DNA of 64,000 nt. Origin: Pontibacter coccineus (GTDB taxonomy: Bacteria; Bacteroidota; Bacteroidia; Cytophagales; Hymenobacteraceae). The notes beneath the pieces were generated by a model that worked only from the letters and a program-made list of their open reading frames with translations, did not search any database and was not told the DNA's origin. The position numbers and the translations under genes are program-made. Numbering within the stretch: position 1 is the first letter of the stretch; each line of letters starts with the position of its first letter. Below, piece by piece: positions 52,646-60,359 of this stretch. The stretch covers positions 558,001 to 622,000 of the forward strand of contig NZ_JAUOTN010000003.1 in the NCBI RefSeq assembly GCF_030546575.1, written 5' to 3'.

Positions 52646-54538
52646 ATGAGCGATTCCATTAAGCACGAGTGCGGTATAGCCCTGATCAGGCTCCGAAAAC
52701 CAATCGAATATTACGTTGAAAAGTATGGCACTCCCATGTACGGTGTCAACAAACTATACCTGCTGATGCAAAAACAGCACAACCGTGGCCAGGACGGAGC
52801 AGGGGTAGCCAGTATCAAGATAGATGCCGGTCCTGGTATGGAGTATATCAACCGCTTCCGTTCCGTGAAGACCCGCGCCATTGACAGCATTTTCGGGAAG
52901 ATCGGCAAGGAGTTTAAAAAGCTGAAGGAAGAGGAGCCTGAAAAAGCACTGAACACAAACTGGGTATGGGAAAACCTGCCTTTCCTGGGAGATGTATACC
53001 TGGGCCACCTGCGCTACGGCACGCACGGCGGCAACAGTATAGACAACTGCCACCCGATGGTGCGCGAGAACAACTGGCGCAGCCGCAGCCTGGCCGTGGC
53101 CGGTAACTTCAACATGACCAACGTGGATGAGCAGTTCCAGAAACTGATCGAGTTGGGCCAGCATCCAAAGCAAAAGACTGATACCATTACGGTGCTTGAA
53201 AAGATAGGCCACTTCCTGGACGAGGAAAACCAGATGCTGTTCGAGTCTTACAAAGACGACTACTCCAATAAAGAAATCACTTCCCTGATTGAAGATAACC
53301 TGAGCCTGCAGCGTGTGCTCAAGCGTGCCTGCAAGGACTTTGACGGGGGCTATGCCATGGCAGGCCTGACCGGGTACGGTGCCTCTTTTGTGGTGCGTGA
53401 CCCGAACGGCATCCGTCCGGCCTACTATTACATGGACGACGAAGTGGTGGTGGTAGCCTCCGAAAAACCGGCGATCAAGACCGCTTTCGACATTGAATAC
53501 AGCGAGATCCAGGAAATCACGCCGGGCCATGCCCTGATCGTGGACAAAGCTGGCAACGCCGATCTGAAAGAGATCATTCCGCAGCTCGAGAAAAAATCCT
53601 GCAGCTTTGAGCGCATCTATTTCTCGAGAGGCAACGACCCGGAGATCTATGAAGAACGCAAGAACATGGGCCGCCGCCTGTGCCCGCAGATTCTGGAAGC
53701 CATTGACTACGACCTGAAAAATACGGTATTCTCCTACATCCCGAACACGGCGGAGTCGTCCTGGCTCGGTATGATGAAGGGGATTGAGGATTACCTGCGT
53801 GCCTACCGCAAACAAGCCATCCTGAACCAGGAGCTCAACGAAGAACAGCTTGACGAGATTCTGCAGTTTAAGCCGCGTGCCGAGAAGCTGGTGATCAAAG
53901 ACGTGAAGCTGCGTACTTTCATCACCGACAACGACAGCCGCGACGACCTGGTAACGCACGTGTACGACACGACTTACGAGGTGGTGAAGAAAGGCATCGA
54001 CACGCTGGTCGTGCTCGACGACTCCATTGTGCGCGGTACCACACTGGAGAAAAGTATCATCCGCATGCTCGACAAGCTGGAACCGAAGAAGATCATCATC
54101 GTGTCATGCGCCCCGCAGATCCGCTACCCGGACTGCTACGGCATCGATATGTCGCGGGTGAAGGAATTCGTGGCCTTCCGTGCCATGCTGGCTTTGCTGA
54201 AAGACCGTGGCCTATACTACAAAGTAGACGAGGTATACGACAAGATTCAAGCAGTGCAGGGCACGCCGGCGATCATGGAGACCAACTATGTAAAGGAGCT
54301 GTTCGACCTTTTCACGCATGACGAGATTTCTGCGAAAGTGTCAGAGATCGTGAAAGCGCCGGAGGTGAACGCTGAAGTGCAGGTGATTTACCAGCGCATC
54401 GAAGATCTGCACCTGGCCTGCCCGAACCACAGTGGCGACTGGTACTTTACCGGCAACTACCCAACGCCGGGCGGTACCCGTGTCGTGAACCGCGCCTTCA
54501 TGAACTTCGTGGAAAACAAGGCCGTTCGCGCCTATTAA
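52646..54538 (+). CDS. purF: Amidophosphoribosyltransferase, long Bacteroidota form
   Basis: A 630-aa glutamine-PRPP amidotransferase-type protein. The N-terminal glutaminase domain is of class II; its nucleophile Cys9 in HECGIALIRL is exposed only if the first eight residues are removed, as in other PurF. HNRGQDGAG and GHLRYGTHG follow. The phosphoribosyltransferase part carries the PRPP loop VVLDDSIVRGTT. The length exceeds the 470-505 aa of typical PurF by more than 100 residues, partly through an insert in the glutaminase domain. Such long proteins exist in Bacteroidota next to a standard PurF, so catalysis of the first purine step is likely but not certain. Confidence 0.85.
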   Translation: MSDSIKHECGIALIRLRKPIEYYVEKYGTPMYGVNKLYLLMQKQHNRGQDGAGVASIKIDAGPGMEYINRFRSVKTRAIDSIFGKIGKEFKKLKEEEPEKALNTNWVWENLPFLGDVYLGHLRYGTHGGNSIDNCHPMVRENNWRSRSLAVAGNFNMTNVDEQFQKLIELGQHPKQKTDTITVLEKIGHFLDEENQMLFESYKDDYSNKEITSLIEDNLSLQRVLKRACKDFDGGYAMAGLTGYGASFVVRDPNGIRPAYYYMDDEVVVVASEKPAIKTAFDIEYSEIQEITPGHALIVDKAGNADLKEIIPQLEKKSCSFERIYFSRGNDPEIYEERKNMGRRLCPQILEAIDYDLKNTVFSYIPNTAESSWLGMMKGIEDYLRAYRKQAILNQELNEEQLDEILQFKPRAEKLVIKDVKLRTFITDNDSRDDLVTHVYDTTYEVVKKGIDTLVVLDDSIVRGTTLEKSIIRMLDKLEPKKIIIVSCAPQIRYPDCYGIDMSRVKEFVAFRAMLALLKDRGLYYKVDEVYDKIQAVQGTPAIMETNYVKELFDLFTHDEISAKVSEIVKAPEVNAEVQVIYQRIEDLHLACPNHSGDWYFTGNYPTPGGTRVVNRAFMNFVENKAVRAY

Positions 54539-54558
54539 CAGAGAGTCAATTTTATTTC

Positions 54559-54594
54559 AAAGGCCTGTTCTGTAAAAGGACGGGCCTTTTTGTT
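54559..54594 (+). terminator. Terminator after purF
   Basis: AAAGGCC..GTTC with ..GGACGGGCCTTTTT, an imperfect stem with a T tail, about 20 bp past the stop codon. Confidence 0.7.
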
Positions 54595-54789
54595 TTGCAC
54601 ATCCGCATAACGCGGGGAATAGGACAGCACCGGGCCAGGGTACAGTGGCAGACGCACTAGCGGTTGGTCACATAACCTCTGTTCTGCTTCTAGTCGCTAA
54701 AGCAGTGCATAGCTATATCTAGGCAGGGTGAAAGTGGGCAGCTTTTAAGCAGACTTAATTTTCGCTCACCAATTCCTCTATCTGATTGC

Positions 54790-54990
54790 TTATTTCGTCA
54801 AATCTGCGAAAGCCATAATAGCGAAGGCAACGGTGCCGCCATAAACGGCAAACTTGGTGATGGGGGAGGCGTTAGCCAGAAAGGCAGTGTGCTGGTTGTA
54901 TTTGATGACGCCCATCAGCGTAAGAGACAGGTATAGGAAGAGCGCCAATGGGATGATGTTGAAAAGGATTTCAAAGATGTCACTTGCCAT
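54790..54990 (-). CDS. Small two-segment membrane protein
   Basis: A 66-aa protein from the ATG at 54990; an in-frame start further upstream adds an unlikely Leu/His-rich tail. Two hydrophobic segments: IFEILFNIIPLALFLYLSLTLMGVI and FAVYGGTVAFAIMAFADL. Function unknown. It faces away from the GNAT gene that starts at 55094. Confidence 0.65.
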   Translation of the reverse strand: MASDIFEILFNIIPLALFLYLSLTLMGVIKYNQHTAFLANASPITKFAVYGGTVAFAIMAFADLTK

Positions 54991-55093
54991 GGGTACTCCT
55001 GAGTTTTGATGGGTATGATGCAAATATAGGTATAAATGGCAGGCGAGCGTATCTTTGCCTGAAACAATAGCCAACATTAACCCCCTTACCTGC

Positions 55094-55549
55094 ATGGCCC
55101 TCATCCAAATCTGCAAAGCCTTTCACGAACTGACCCCTGACGAACTCTACGACATGCTACGGCTCCGGAGCGAGGTGTTCGTGGTAGAGCAAAACTGTGT
55201 GTTCCCCGACATGGACGATAAGGACCAGTTGTGCCACCACATCCTGTTCTACAACGAGGACCGGGTACTGGTCGCTACCTCCCGGCTGGTTCCGGCAGGT
55301 ATAGCTTACCCGGACATGATGTCGATTGGGCGGATCGTGACGAGCCAGTTGGTGCGTGGCACGGGGGTAGGCAAGGAACTGGTCGAGTTTTCGATCGGGG
55401 AATGCTTCCGGCTATTCGGAAAAGGGCCGATCCGGATCGGAGCACAGCTGTATGCAAAGGAGTTTTACGAACGCTTCGGCTTTGAGCAATCGAGTGAGGT
55501 ATACGACGAGGACGGCATCGACCACATCAAAATGGAGAAGCAGGTATAG
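55094..55549 (+). CDS. ElaA-like GNAT N-acetyltransferase
   Basis: A 151-aa acetyltransferase of the ElaA type: LYDMLRLRSEVFVVEQNCVFPDMDDKDQLCHHIL at the start, the strand SRLVPAGIAYPDMMSIGRIV, acetyl-CoA loop RGTGVGKELV and the C-terminal AKEFYERFGFEQ. The ATG at 55094 is used; an earlier in-frame start is unlikely. Stop TAG lies in a CAGGTATAG motif. Confidence 0.92.
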   Translation: MALIQICKAFHELTPDELYDMLRLRSEVFVVEQNCVFPDMDDKDQLCHHILFYNEDRVLVATSRLVPAGIAYPDMMSIGRIVTSQLVRGTGVGKELVEFSIGECFRLFGKGPIRIGAQLYAKEFYERFGFEQSSEVYDEDGIDHIKMEKQV

Positions 55550-55607
55550 TGAGCAGTTGAGATAAGTGGTTTTTTATTATCTTGTTCTGGAATTAGTGCT
55601 GCTCTTC

Positions 55608-56042
55608 ATGAAAACAAAACTCAGATACTTGTATGGACTAGGAATCCTGTCAATGCTGTTGCTGACCGGCTGCCTTGTAGAAGAGGACGACTACATCAGC
55701 AAATACTGCCCCGGCTCCTGCACCGAGGTGAGCGGGCGGGTGTTGGAGGCCAGTAACCGACAGCCCATACAGGGCGTGCAAGTGATGGCCAACTGGGATA
55801 ACCGGAAGAGTTTTAAGGGGGGCATGGGCGGCACTGTGCGGAAAAAAGCTGTGGCCTATACTGACGAAAGCGGAAGCTATACCTTGCGTTTCCTGCTGCG
55901 CGATGATGAAATGCAGGAAGGCGAAATAGAGATATCGCCGCAAGGGAAGAACTGCGACCAGGCAACTTGCCGAATCTATACCTTGTACTGGGATGAACTG
56001 AAGCGCGATACGGCCTTTACGCACGATTTCCTGATCGATTAA
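55608..56042 (+). CDS. Lipoprotein with carboxypeptidase-regulatory-like domain
   Basis: A 144-aa exported protein with lipobox LLTGC (Cys20-21 region) and a single beta-sandwich of the carboxypeptidase-regulatory-like type: CTEVSGRVLEASNRQPIQGVQVM and DESGSYTLRFLLRDDE. Two further Cys pairs (CPGSC, CDQATC) may form disulfides. ATG at 55608 chosen over an upstream start at 55566. Followed 32 bp later by a barrel gene on the same strand. Confidence 0.85.
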   Translation: MKTKLRYLYGLGILSMLLLTGCLVEEDDYISKYCPGSCTEVSGRVLEASNRQPIQGVQVMANWDNRKSFKGGMGGTVRKKAVAYTDESGSYTLRFLLRDDEMQEGEIEISPQGKNCDQATCRIYTLYWDELKRDTAFTHDFLID

Positions 56043-56074
56043 AGCACCCGCCTTGGAGGCTATACCTGTCTAAG

Positions 56075-56755
56075 ATGTCAGACCTTATGTATTATTCGCT
56101 ATACCGCTACCTGCTCGTCTTTGCCTTTCTGGTATGCTTTTGTGCTGCAGCTCAGGCACAACGTACGCAACGCATAGGCCTGCAGTTAGGCTCCGCTTCC
56201 CCGATCGGCGACTTCAAGAAAGACCGATTCGAGGACGACTACCCGCCAATGGCCAGGAGAGGAGTGAACGTGCAAGGCACTTACCGGGTGGATGTAAAAC
56301 CTTATCTGGCAGTGGGCGCCTCGGCAGGATTTCGCTTTCACCGCTTCGATATGGACGCCTTTGCGGCACCTGACGACGAACTGGCGCTGCGCCGGGTTGC
56401 CACCGGCTGGAAAAGTACTTATGCGCTGGCCGACCTACACCTGCAAACTCCTCCCGGCCAGTTGTACGGATTTGTGAAAGGCTCTTTGGGAACCGCCCGC
56501 AATAAATCACCTGAAGTGCAGGTCGATACGCCCTACGGCCCCATCCGCCGTAGTTCCGACACGACTCTGGCACTTGCGTATGGTATAGCCAGCGGCTTCA
56601 CCATACAGAATGGACGGTTTCTGCTTACTGTAGACATCGGCCTGCTCGCCACCCAGCCTACCTTTGTTGTAACCAATGCACAGGGTGTGAAAAGCACTTT
56701 GAAGCAACCCATGCACACAATCAACTCCATGCTGGGCCTGAGCTATACCTTGTAA
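56075..56755 (+). CDS. Outer-membrane beta-barrel protein
   Basis: A 226-aa protein with signal peptide (cleavage near AAAQAQ, about residue 28; a Met at residue 5 is an alternative start) and alternating amphipathic strands: QRIGLQLGSASPIGDF, VGASAGFRFHRFDM, LYGFVKGSLGTARN, LALAYGIASGFTIQNGRFLLTVDIG. It ends in SMLGLSYTL. No SusC features. Probably a small surface barrel in the same unit as the lipoprotein. Confidence 0.85.
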   Translation: MSDLMYYSLYRYLLVFAFLVCFCAAAQAQRTQRIGLQLGSASPIGDFKKDRFEDDYPPMARRGVNVQGTYRVDVKPYLAVGASAGFRFHRFDMDAFAAPDDELALRRVATGWKSTYALADLHLQTPPGQLYGFVKGSLGTARNKSPEVQVDTPYGPIRRSSDTTLALAYGIASGFTIQNGRFLLTVDIGLLATQPTFVVTNAQGVKSTLKQPMHTINSMLGLSYTL

Positions 56756-56760
56756 ATGAA

Positions 56761-56814
56761 CTACGCAAACAAAAAGTCCCGGGCTAAATTGCCCGGGACT
56801 TTTTGTTTGCGTAG
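56761..56814 (+). terminator. Long perfect inverted-repeat terminator
   Basis: 24-bp perfect stem (56761-56784 with 56791-56814) and 6-nt loop TAAATT, six bases after the stop codon. The stem includes AAAAAGTCCCGGGC and its complement. It serves both converging genes. Confidence 0.9.
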
Positions 56815-56824
56815 AGTAAGCTGC

Positions 56825-57103
56825 TTATATCACCATCACTAGCCTTGCAAAGGCATCCATCAGTTGCAGCACCCTGCTCGTCAACGCCATTTTCTGTGCT
56901 GCTGCCGGCTCGGACACTTCCTTGAAAACCGCAGGGGTACCAAGCGCTTTGTGGTTGGCGACATCGCCAGACGCATGGCAGCCAGATGCATGGCTGTAGG
57001 AAACAGCAGCACACGGATTTTGCCTGGCAGCTTTGCTGTCGCTCCCCTGCGACAGGCTTATAATGAGCAGCCCTCCCAGCAGGAACAGCACTGTTTTTTT
57101 CAT
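56825..57103 (-). CDS. Small exported hypothetical protein
   Basis: A 92-aa protein from the ATG at 57103 with an N-terminal hydrophobic segment (KKTVLFLLGGLLIISLSQG). The rest has Cys residues (NPCAAVSYSHASGCHASG) and a C-terminal helix. No family recognised. Last gene on the strand of the ABC-GntR cluster, 13 bp after the preceding gene, so possibly in the same transcript. Confidence 0.6.
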   Translation of the reverse strand: MKKTVLFLLGGLLIISLSQGSDSKAARQNPCAAVSYSHASGCHASGDVANHKALGTPAVFKEVSEPAAAQKMALTSRVLQLMDAFARLVMVI

Positions 57104-57116
57104 AGCAGGGCAGAAT

Positions 57117-57860
57117 TTATTTGCGCAGAATGGCCAGGGCTTCACCGGAAAGCTCCACCTGTGCCTGCTCAGACAAGGTATACTGCAGCGCAGGTATAGC
57201 CACGTTTAGCAAGGTCAGGTGACTGCGGTTGCGAATATCCAGGTTGGCCTGCTGAATCTTATTGTCCGGATTGATGAGCAGTTTGGACCCACTTTCCGGG
57301 CTGGAGCCCGTCACGGCGTATAGGTACTGTATCTGATTTCCGTCCAGTTGTACCAGCACCCCGTTGTCAAGTTCCAGCCGGAGGCTATCCTGCTTAAATC
57401 CTTTCAGCGTTGTGTTCAGGTAGTTGGCTGCGTTCATGCGCTGCACGTTGGTCACCTGTTCGCCATTGGAGGTATGCGTCGCGTTGGCGCGCAGCGTCTT
57501 CAGCAGAGGGGTTTTGATGATGAGGTGTGGGGAGCCCCAGCCGCGCACGCCTTTTTGCGTGTCATGGGTAGTCACATCGATCTGCAGCGTTTTGTTTTCC
57601 TGGCTGATCTGCACCACTTCCTCGTTGCCCTTGTAGAGGTATACCGCATGCTGGTCGCCTGGCTCAAGCTGCACTTTGAGCATATCGCCGGCATGCACCT
57701 CCACCTCATCAAAGCCATTGAAATCCAGGGCGACGTAGTTGCGGTAAGGATCCTGGTAAGACCCTGTGTTGTACTCCGCCTTCAGGGCGATGTTGTAGGT
57801 GGCCAGTGCGCTTGCGAGCACCACTAGAGCGAAGAGTAAGAGTTTATTGCTGGTTTTCAT
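57117..57860 (-). CDS. Exported DUF2807-like (GIN-domain-type) protein
   Basis: A 247-aa protein with an N-terminal hydrophobic anchor (KLLLFALVVLASALATY) and a strand-rich body: ALDFNGFDEVEVHAGDMLKVQLEPGD, then GVRGWGSPHLIIKTPLLKTLRANATHTS, in the style of GIN/auto-transporter adhesin head-like beta-helices. The ATGA overlap (4 bp) with the GntR gene upstream indicates coupling. Likely part of the ABC-GntR operon; role unknown. Confidence 0.7.
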   Translation of the reverse strand: MKTSNKLLLFALVVLASALATYNIALKAEYNTGSYQDPYRNYVALDFNGFDEVEVHAGDMLKVQLEPGDQHAVYLYKGNEEVVQISQENKTLQIDVTTHDTQKGVRGWGSPHLIIKTPLLKTLRANATHTSNGEQVTNVQRMNAANYLNTTLKGFKQDSLRLELDNGVLVQLDGNQIQYLYAVTGSSPESGSKLLINPDNKIQQANLDIRNRSHLTLLNVAIPALQYTLSEQAQVELSGEALAILRK

Positions 57861-58249
57861 GGTTTCTGCTCAATTTCTTGTTCGTAATTCTCTGTTTTGT
57901 ATGCTTCGTAGCGCTTCTGAATCTCCTCCAGGCCGATTTCCAGCAAAAAAATGTTTCTGAAAAACGCCGGTAGGTCCTGCTGCAGAAAGCGCTCTTTGCG
58001 TTGCGCCTTTACTTTCTGCACAGCATCCGGCGTCACAAAAAAGCCGATGCCGCGCTTGTTGTAGATCACCTCCTGGTTCTGGAGCTGCTCATAGGTGCGC
58101 ATCACCGTGTTGGGATTCACCTGGAAGGTAACCGCCAGGTCGCGCACCGAAGGTATTTTGTCTTCTGATGCCCACTTGCCCAGCAGGATCTGGTCGCACA
58201 CGTGCGCCGCGATCTGCAGGTAAATGGGTTCGTTTTCTTTAAATTCCAT
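57857..58249 (-). CDS. GntR-family regulator, YtrA type
   Basis: A 130-aa short GntR regulator: EPIYLQIAAHVCDQILLGKW, winged helix KIPSVRDLAVTFQVNPNTVMRTYEQLQNQEVIYNKRGIGFFV, and a short C-terminal dimerisation tail without a ligand domain. YtrA-type regulators repress ABC-transporter operons. Here the ABC genes lie just upstream on the same strand, and an inverted repeat overlapping their promoter (59892-59917) is a likely operator. Confidence 0.92.
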   Translation of the reverse strand: MEFKENEPIYLQIAAHVCDQILLGKWASEDKIPSVRDLAVTFQVNPNTVMRTYEQLQNQEVIYNKRGIGFFVTPDAVQKVKAQRKERFLQQDLPAFFRNIFLLEIGLEEIQKRYEAYKTENYEQEIEQKP

Positions 58250-58264
58250 AATGTTTCCTCCCCG

Positions 58265-59041
58265 CTATACCTGCTTTTCCTTTATTTTGAAATAGGCCGC
58301 AACCCAACTCACCAGTGCCAGCACGACCAGCAGCAACAGCATAAGCGACTCGTGCCCTTCGTAGGCGCCTACATCGAAGCGCTTGTCATTTTCCATAAAA
58401 TAGGCCGAAGAGAAAGGAGTTGCCGAAGCCAGGTCGCGACCGAGCATGGCCTGCACCACCTGCTTGTTCAGGTTGTAAAGCAGCAGGATACCCACAAAGC
58501 CGGCAAAAGCGGTTTTGATAAAATGATTCTTGTTGAAGTAAGCCGAGCCTACCAGCATCAGGGCATTGAACAGCGCATAGAAGGTCAGCAGCACGTGCAG
58601 GGGCGGCTCAGAAGTAAGGATGTTGATTACTTCATGTTCAGGTCCCACACGCGGGTCGATGCTGAGCACAAGGTAGACGATCAGATAGAAGGAAGGGATG
58701 AACAGCAGCAGGTAGATGGGGAACGAGTACAGCCAGCCCACCAGGTATTTCTCCAGTTGCGAAGCGGGGAGGGTCAGGAAAGCAATCGCCTTCTTCTTAT
58801 CGCCCAGCTGCGCAAATACGGTGCTCGAAAACACCATACCTGCCCCGATCAGAAAGAACAGGAAAAAGATGGACTGTTCAGTAGCTGGCATTGGGCTTAC
58901 AGCCATATAACTGGCGGTGCCCATAACCAGGAACATGGCGCCGAGCAGCACACCCAGCGACAACAGGTAGGTTTTGTAGTGCTCCACCGTATGCTTGCGG
59001 AACAGCAGCGCAAAGCGGCTCAGGTTAAAGTGATTGTTCAT
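58265..59041 (-). CDS. ABC transporter permease
   Basis: A 258-aa inner-membrane protein with six hydrophobic segments, for example YKTYLLSLGVLLGAMFLVM, IFFLFFLIGAGMVFSSTVF, YSFPIYLLLFIPSFYLIVYLVL, FAGFVGILLLYNLN and LMLLLLVVLALVSWVAAYF. The ATG at 59041 follows the family start (an upstream in-frame start adds 14 residues inside the ATPase gene). Overlaps the ATPase gene by 17 bp. The stop TAG is in a CAGGTATAG motif. The substrate is unknown. Confidence 0.87.
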   Translation of the reverse strand: MNNHFNLSRFALLFRKHTVEHYKTYLLSLGVLLGAMFLVMGTASYMAVSPMPATEQSIFFLFFLIGAGMVFSSTVFAQLGDKKKAIAFLTLPASQLEKYLVGWLYSFPIYLLLFIPSFYLIVYLVLSIDPRVGPEHEVINILTSEPPLHVLLTFYALFNALMLVGSAYFNKNHFIKTAFAGFVGILLLYNLNKQVVQAMLGRDLASATPFSSAYFMENDKRFDVGAYEGHESLMLLLLVVLALVSWVAAYFKIKEKQV

Positions 59042-59879
59042 AGTGAGGTCTTTGAAGGATTCCGGTAACAGATGTATTTCCACTGGTGATGGCGTTGAAG
59101 AGCAACTCCATGTCCACTTTGCTGTAGTTGCCCATCACGTTCGGCAGGATGGCCTGCTTGCCCCGCAGCGCGTCTTCGGCATAAAGGGCCTGGAGGGCTT
59201 CGGATTCAGGTATAGTGGTGAAGGTAAGGCGTTCGCTGATGGCATCCAGCGACTCGTTCAGTACGATCTCCCGGTTGTGCACCACCACCAGCGTATCGAT
59301 CAGGCTGTCGAGGTCGCGTACCTGGTGGGTGGAGATGATGATGCAGCGGTTCTCGGTGAGGGCCGAGGCAATGATGCGGCGGAACTGTACCTTGGAAGGT
59401 ATATCCAGGCCGTTGGTTGGCTCATCCATGATCAGCGCGCTGGTGTTGGTGGCCAGGCCGAAGGCGATGATGGCCTTCTTCTGCTGCCCGAACGACATCT
59501 TGCTGAACACGGCATGCGTTGGCACTTCAAACTCGGAGAGGTAGCGGTAAAAGGCGTCTTCGTCGAAAAAAGGATAGAAGGGCGCCGTGTTCGCCACAAA
59601 CTGTTTGGCTGTGAGCGAAGGCATGTAGATTTCCTCGGGAATGAAATAGAGATTCTCCAGCATGGCCGGTTGCCGCTTGCAAGAGTCGAAACCGTTGACC
59701 TGGCAGCTGCCTTCCATCGGCGAAACAAGTCCGACCATGTTTTTGAGCAGCGTGGATTTCCCCGCGCCATTCTTGCCAAGCAGCCCGTAGATATGGCCCT
59801 CCTGCAGTTTCAGGTTCAGGTTCCGGAACAGCAGCGACTTGCGGCTATACCCGAAACTGAGGTTCTCGATCTCTATCAT
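59025..59879 (-). CDS. ABC transporter ATP-binding protein
   Basis: A 284-aa ATPase: Walker A GKNGAGKS (35-42), signature MSFGQQKKAI (an LSGGQ variant), Walker B ALIMDEPTNG, and the switch His in STHQVRD. The last 70 residues are an added domain. ATG at 59879 used; the frame extends upstream to 59915 across the operator. First gene of the operon ATPase-permease-GntR-DUF2807-small protein. Confidence 0.93.
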   Translation of the reverse strand: MIEIENLSFGYSRKSLLFRNLNLKLQEGHIYGLLGKNGAGKSTLLKNMVGLVSPMEGSCQVNGFDSCKRQPAMLENLYFIPEEIYMPSLTAKQFVANTAPFYPFFDEDAFYRYLSEFEVPTHAVFSKMSFGQQKKAIIAFGLATNTSALIMDEPTNGLDIPSKVQFRRIIASALTENRCIIISTHQVRDLDSLIDTLVVVHNREIVLNESLDAISERLTFTTIPESEALQALYAEDALRGKQAILPNVMGNYSKVDMELLFNAITSGNTSVTGILQRPHYEQSL

Positions 59880-59891
59880 TTGTGTTTGTTT

Positions 59892-59917
59892 TAGTGTATT
59901 AGTAGAATAGTACACTA
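59892..59917 (-). promoter_or_regulatory. Inverted repeat, probable GntR operator
   Basis: TAGTGTA (59892-59898) and TACACTA (59911-59917), a perfect 7-bp inverted repeat with a 12-bp spacer. It begins directly after the -7 element and covers the expected start site, so a bound repressor would block initiation. AGTGTA-type half-sites are known for YtrA-like regulators. Confidence 0.7.
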
Positions 59918-59948
59918 CAAATGTAGATAGAGTTTTATCATTACCAAA
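59918..59948 (-). promoter_or_regulatory. Consensus Bacteroidota promoter of the ABC-GntR operon
   Basis: On the minus strand TTTG (59945-59948), exactly 19 bp, then TACATTTG (59918-59925). It equals the consensus TTTG-N19-TAnnTTTG. The ATG of the ATPase gene is 38 bp further on. Confidence 0.8.
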
Positions 59949-60098
59949 TTATTTTTAAAAAATATTCAGGTAACAGTATGTAAGCTTTGCACCAAGCACT
60001 TAGGTATAGCGCTATACCTGGGTATCAAAATAAGCTCAGGGGCATTTAGGGGAAAATAAAAGCGACTAAGAGGGATATGGTCTACAGATCAGGTAGGT

Positions 60099-60329
60099 CT
60101 ATACCTGGAAAGAGGGATGCTTGGAAATGGCAAGGTATACCTGCTCTGCGTCCTGCTTTTCAAATACCTTCTGCGATGCCCCGAAGTCAAGCACGAGCTT
60201 GGCAGTTTGCTGTTCCGTCTCCGGTTTGAAATAAGCATAGCACAATTTGCCGAGATCCAGCAGGAAGACAACACGCGTAGCGCCTCTACCGAGTTCTATA
60301 CTTAGAAAGTTGCTGTTATCGTGCTGCAT
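60099..60329 (-). CDS. Small hypothetical protein
   Basis: A 76-aa protein from the ATG at 60329: FLSIELGRGATRVVFLLDLGKLCYAYFKPE, then TAKLVLDFGASQKVFEKQDAEQVYLAI. No domain recognised. The frame ends in Phe-Gln-Val-TAG inside a CAGGTATAG motif. It is followed in the same direction by a region without a gene up to the GntR operon promoter. Confidence 0.5.
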   Translation of the reverse strand: MQHDNSNFLSIELGRGATRVVFLLDLGKLCYAYFKPETEQQTAKLVLDFGASQKVFEKQDAEQVYLAISKHPSFQV

Positions 60330-60359
60330 GGCTATACCTTGGGTCTGCTTAGGTATACG

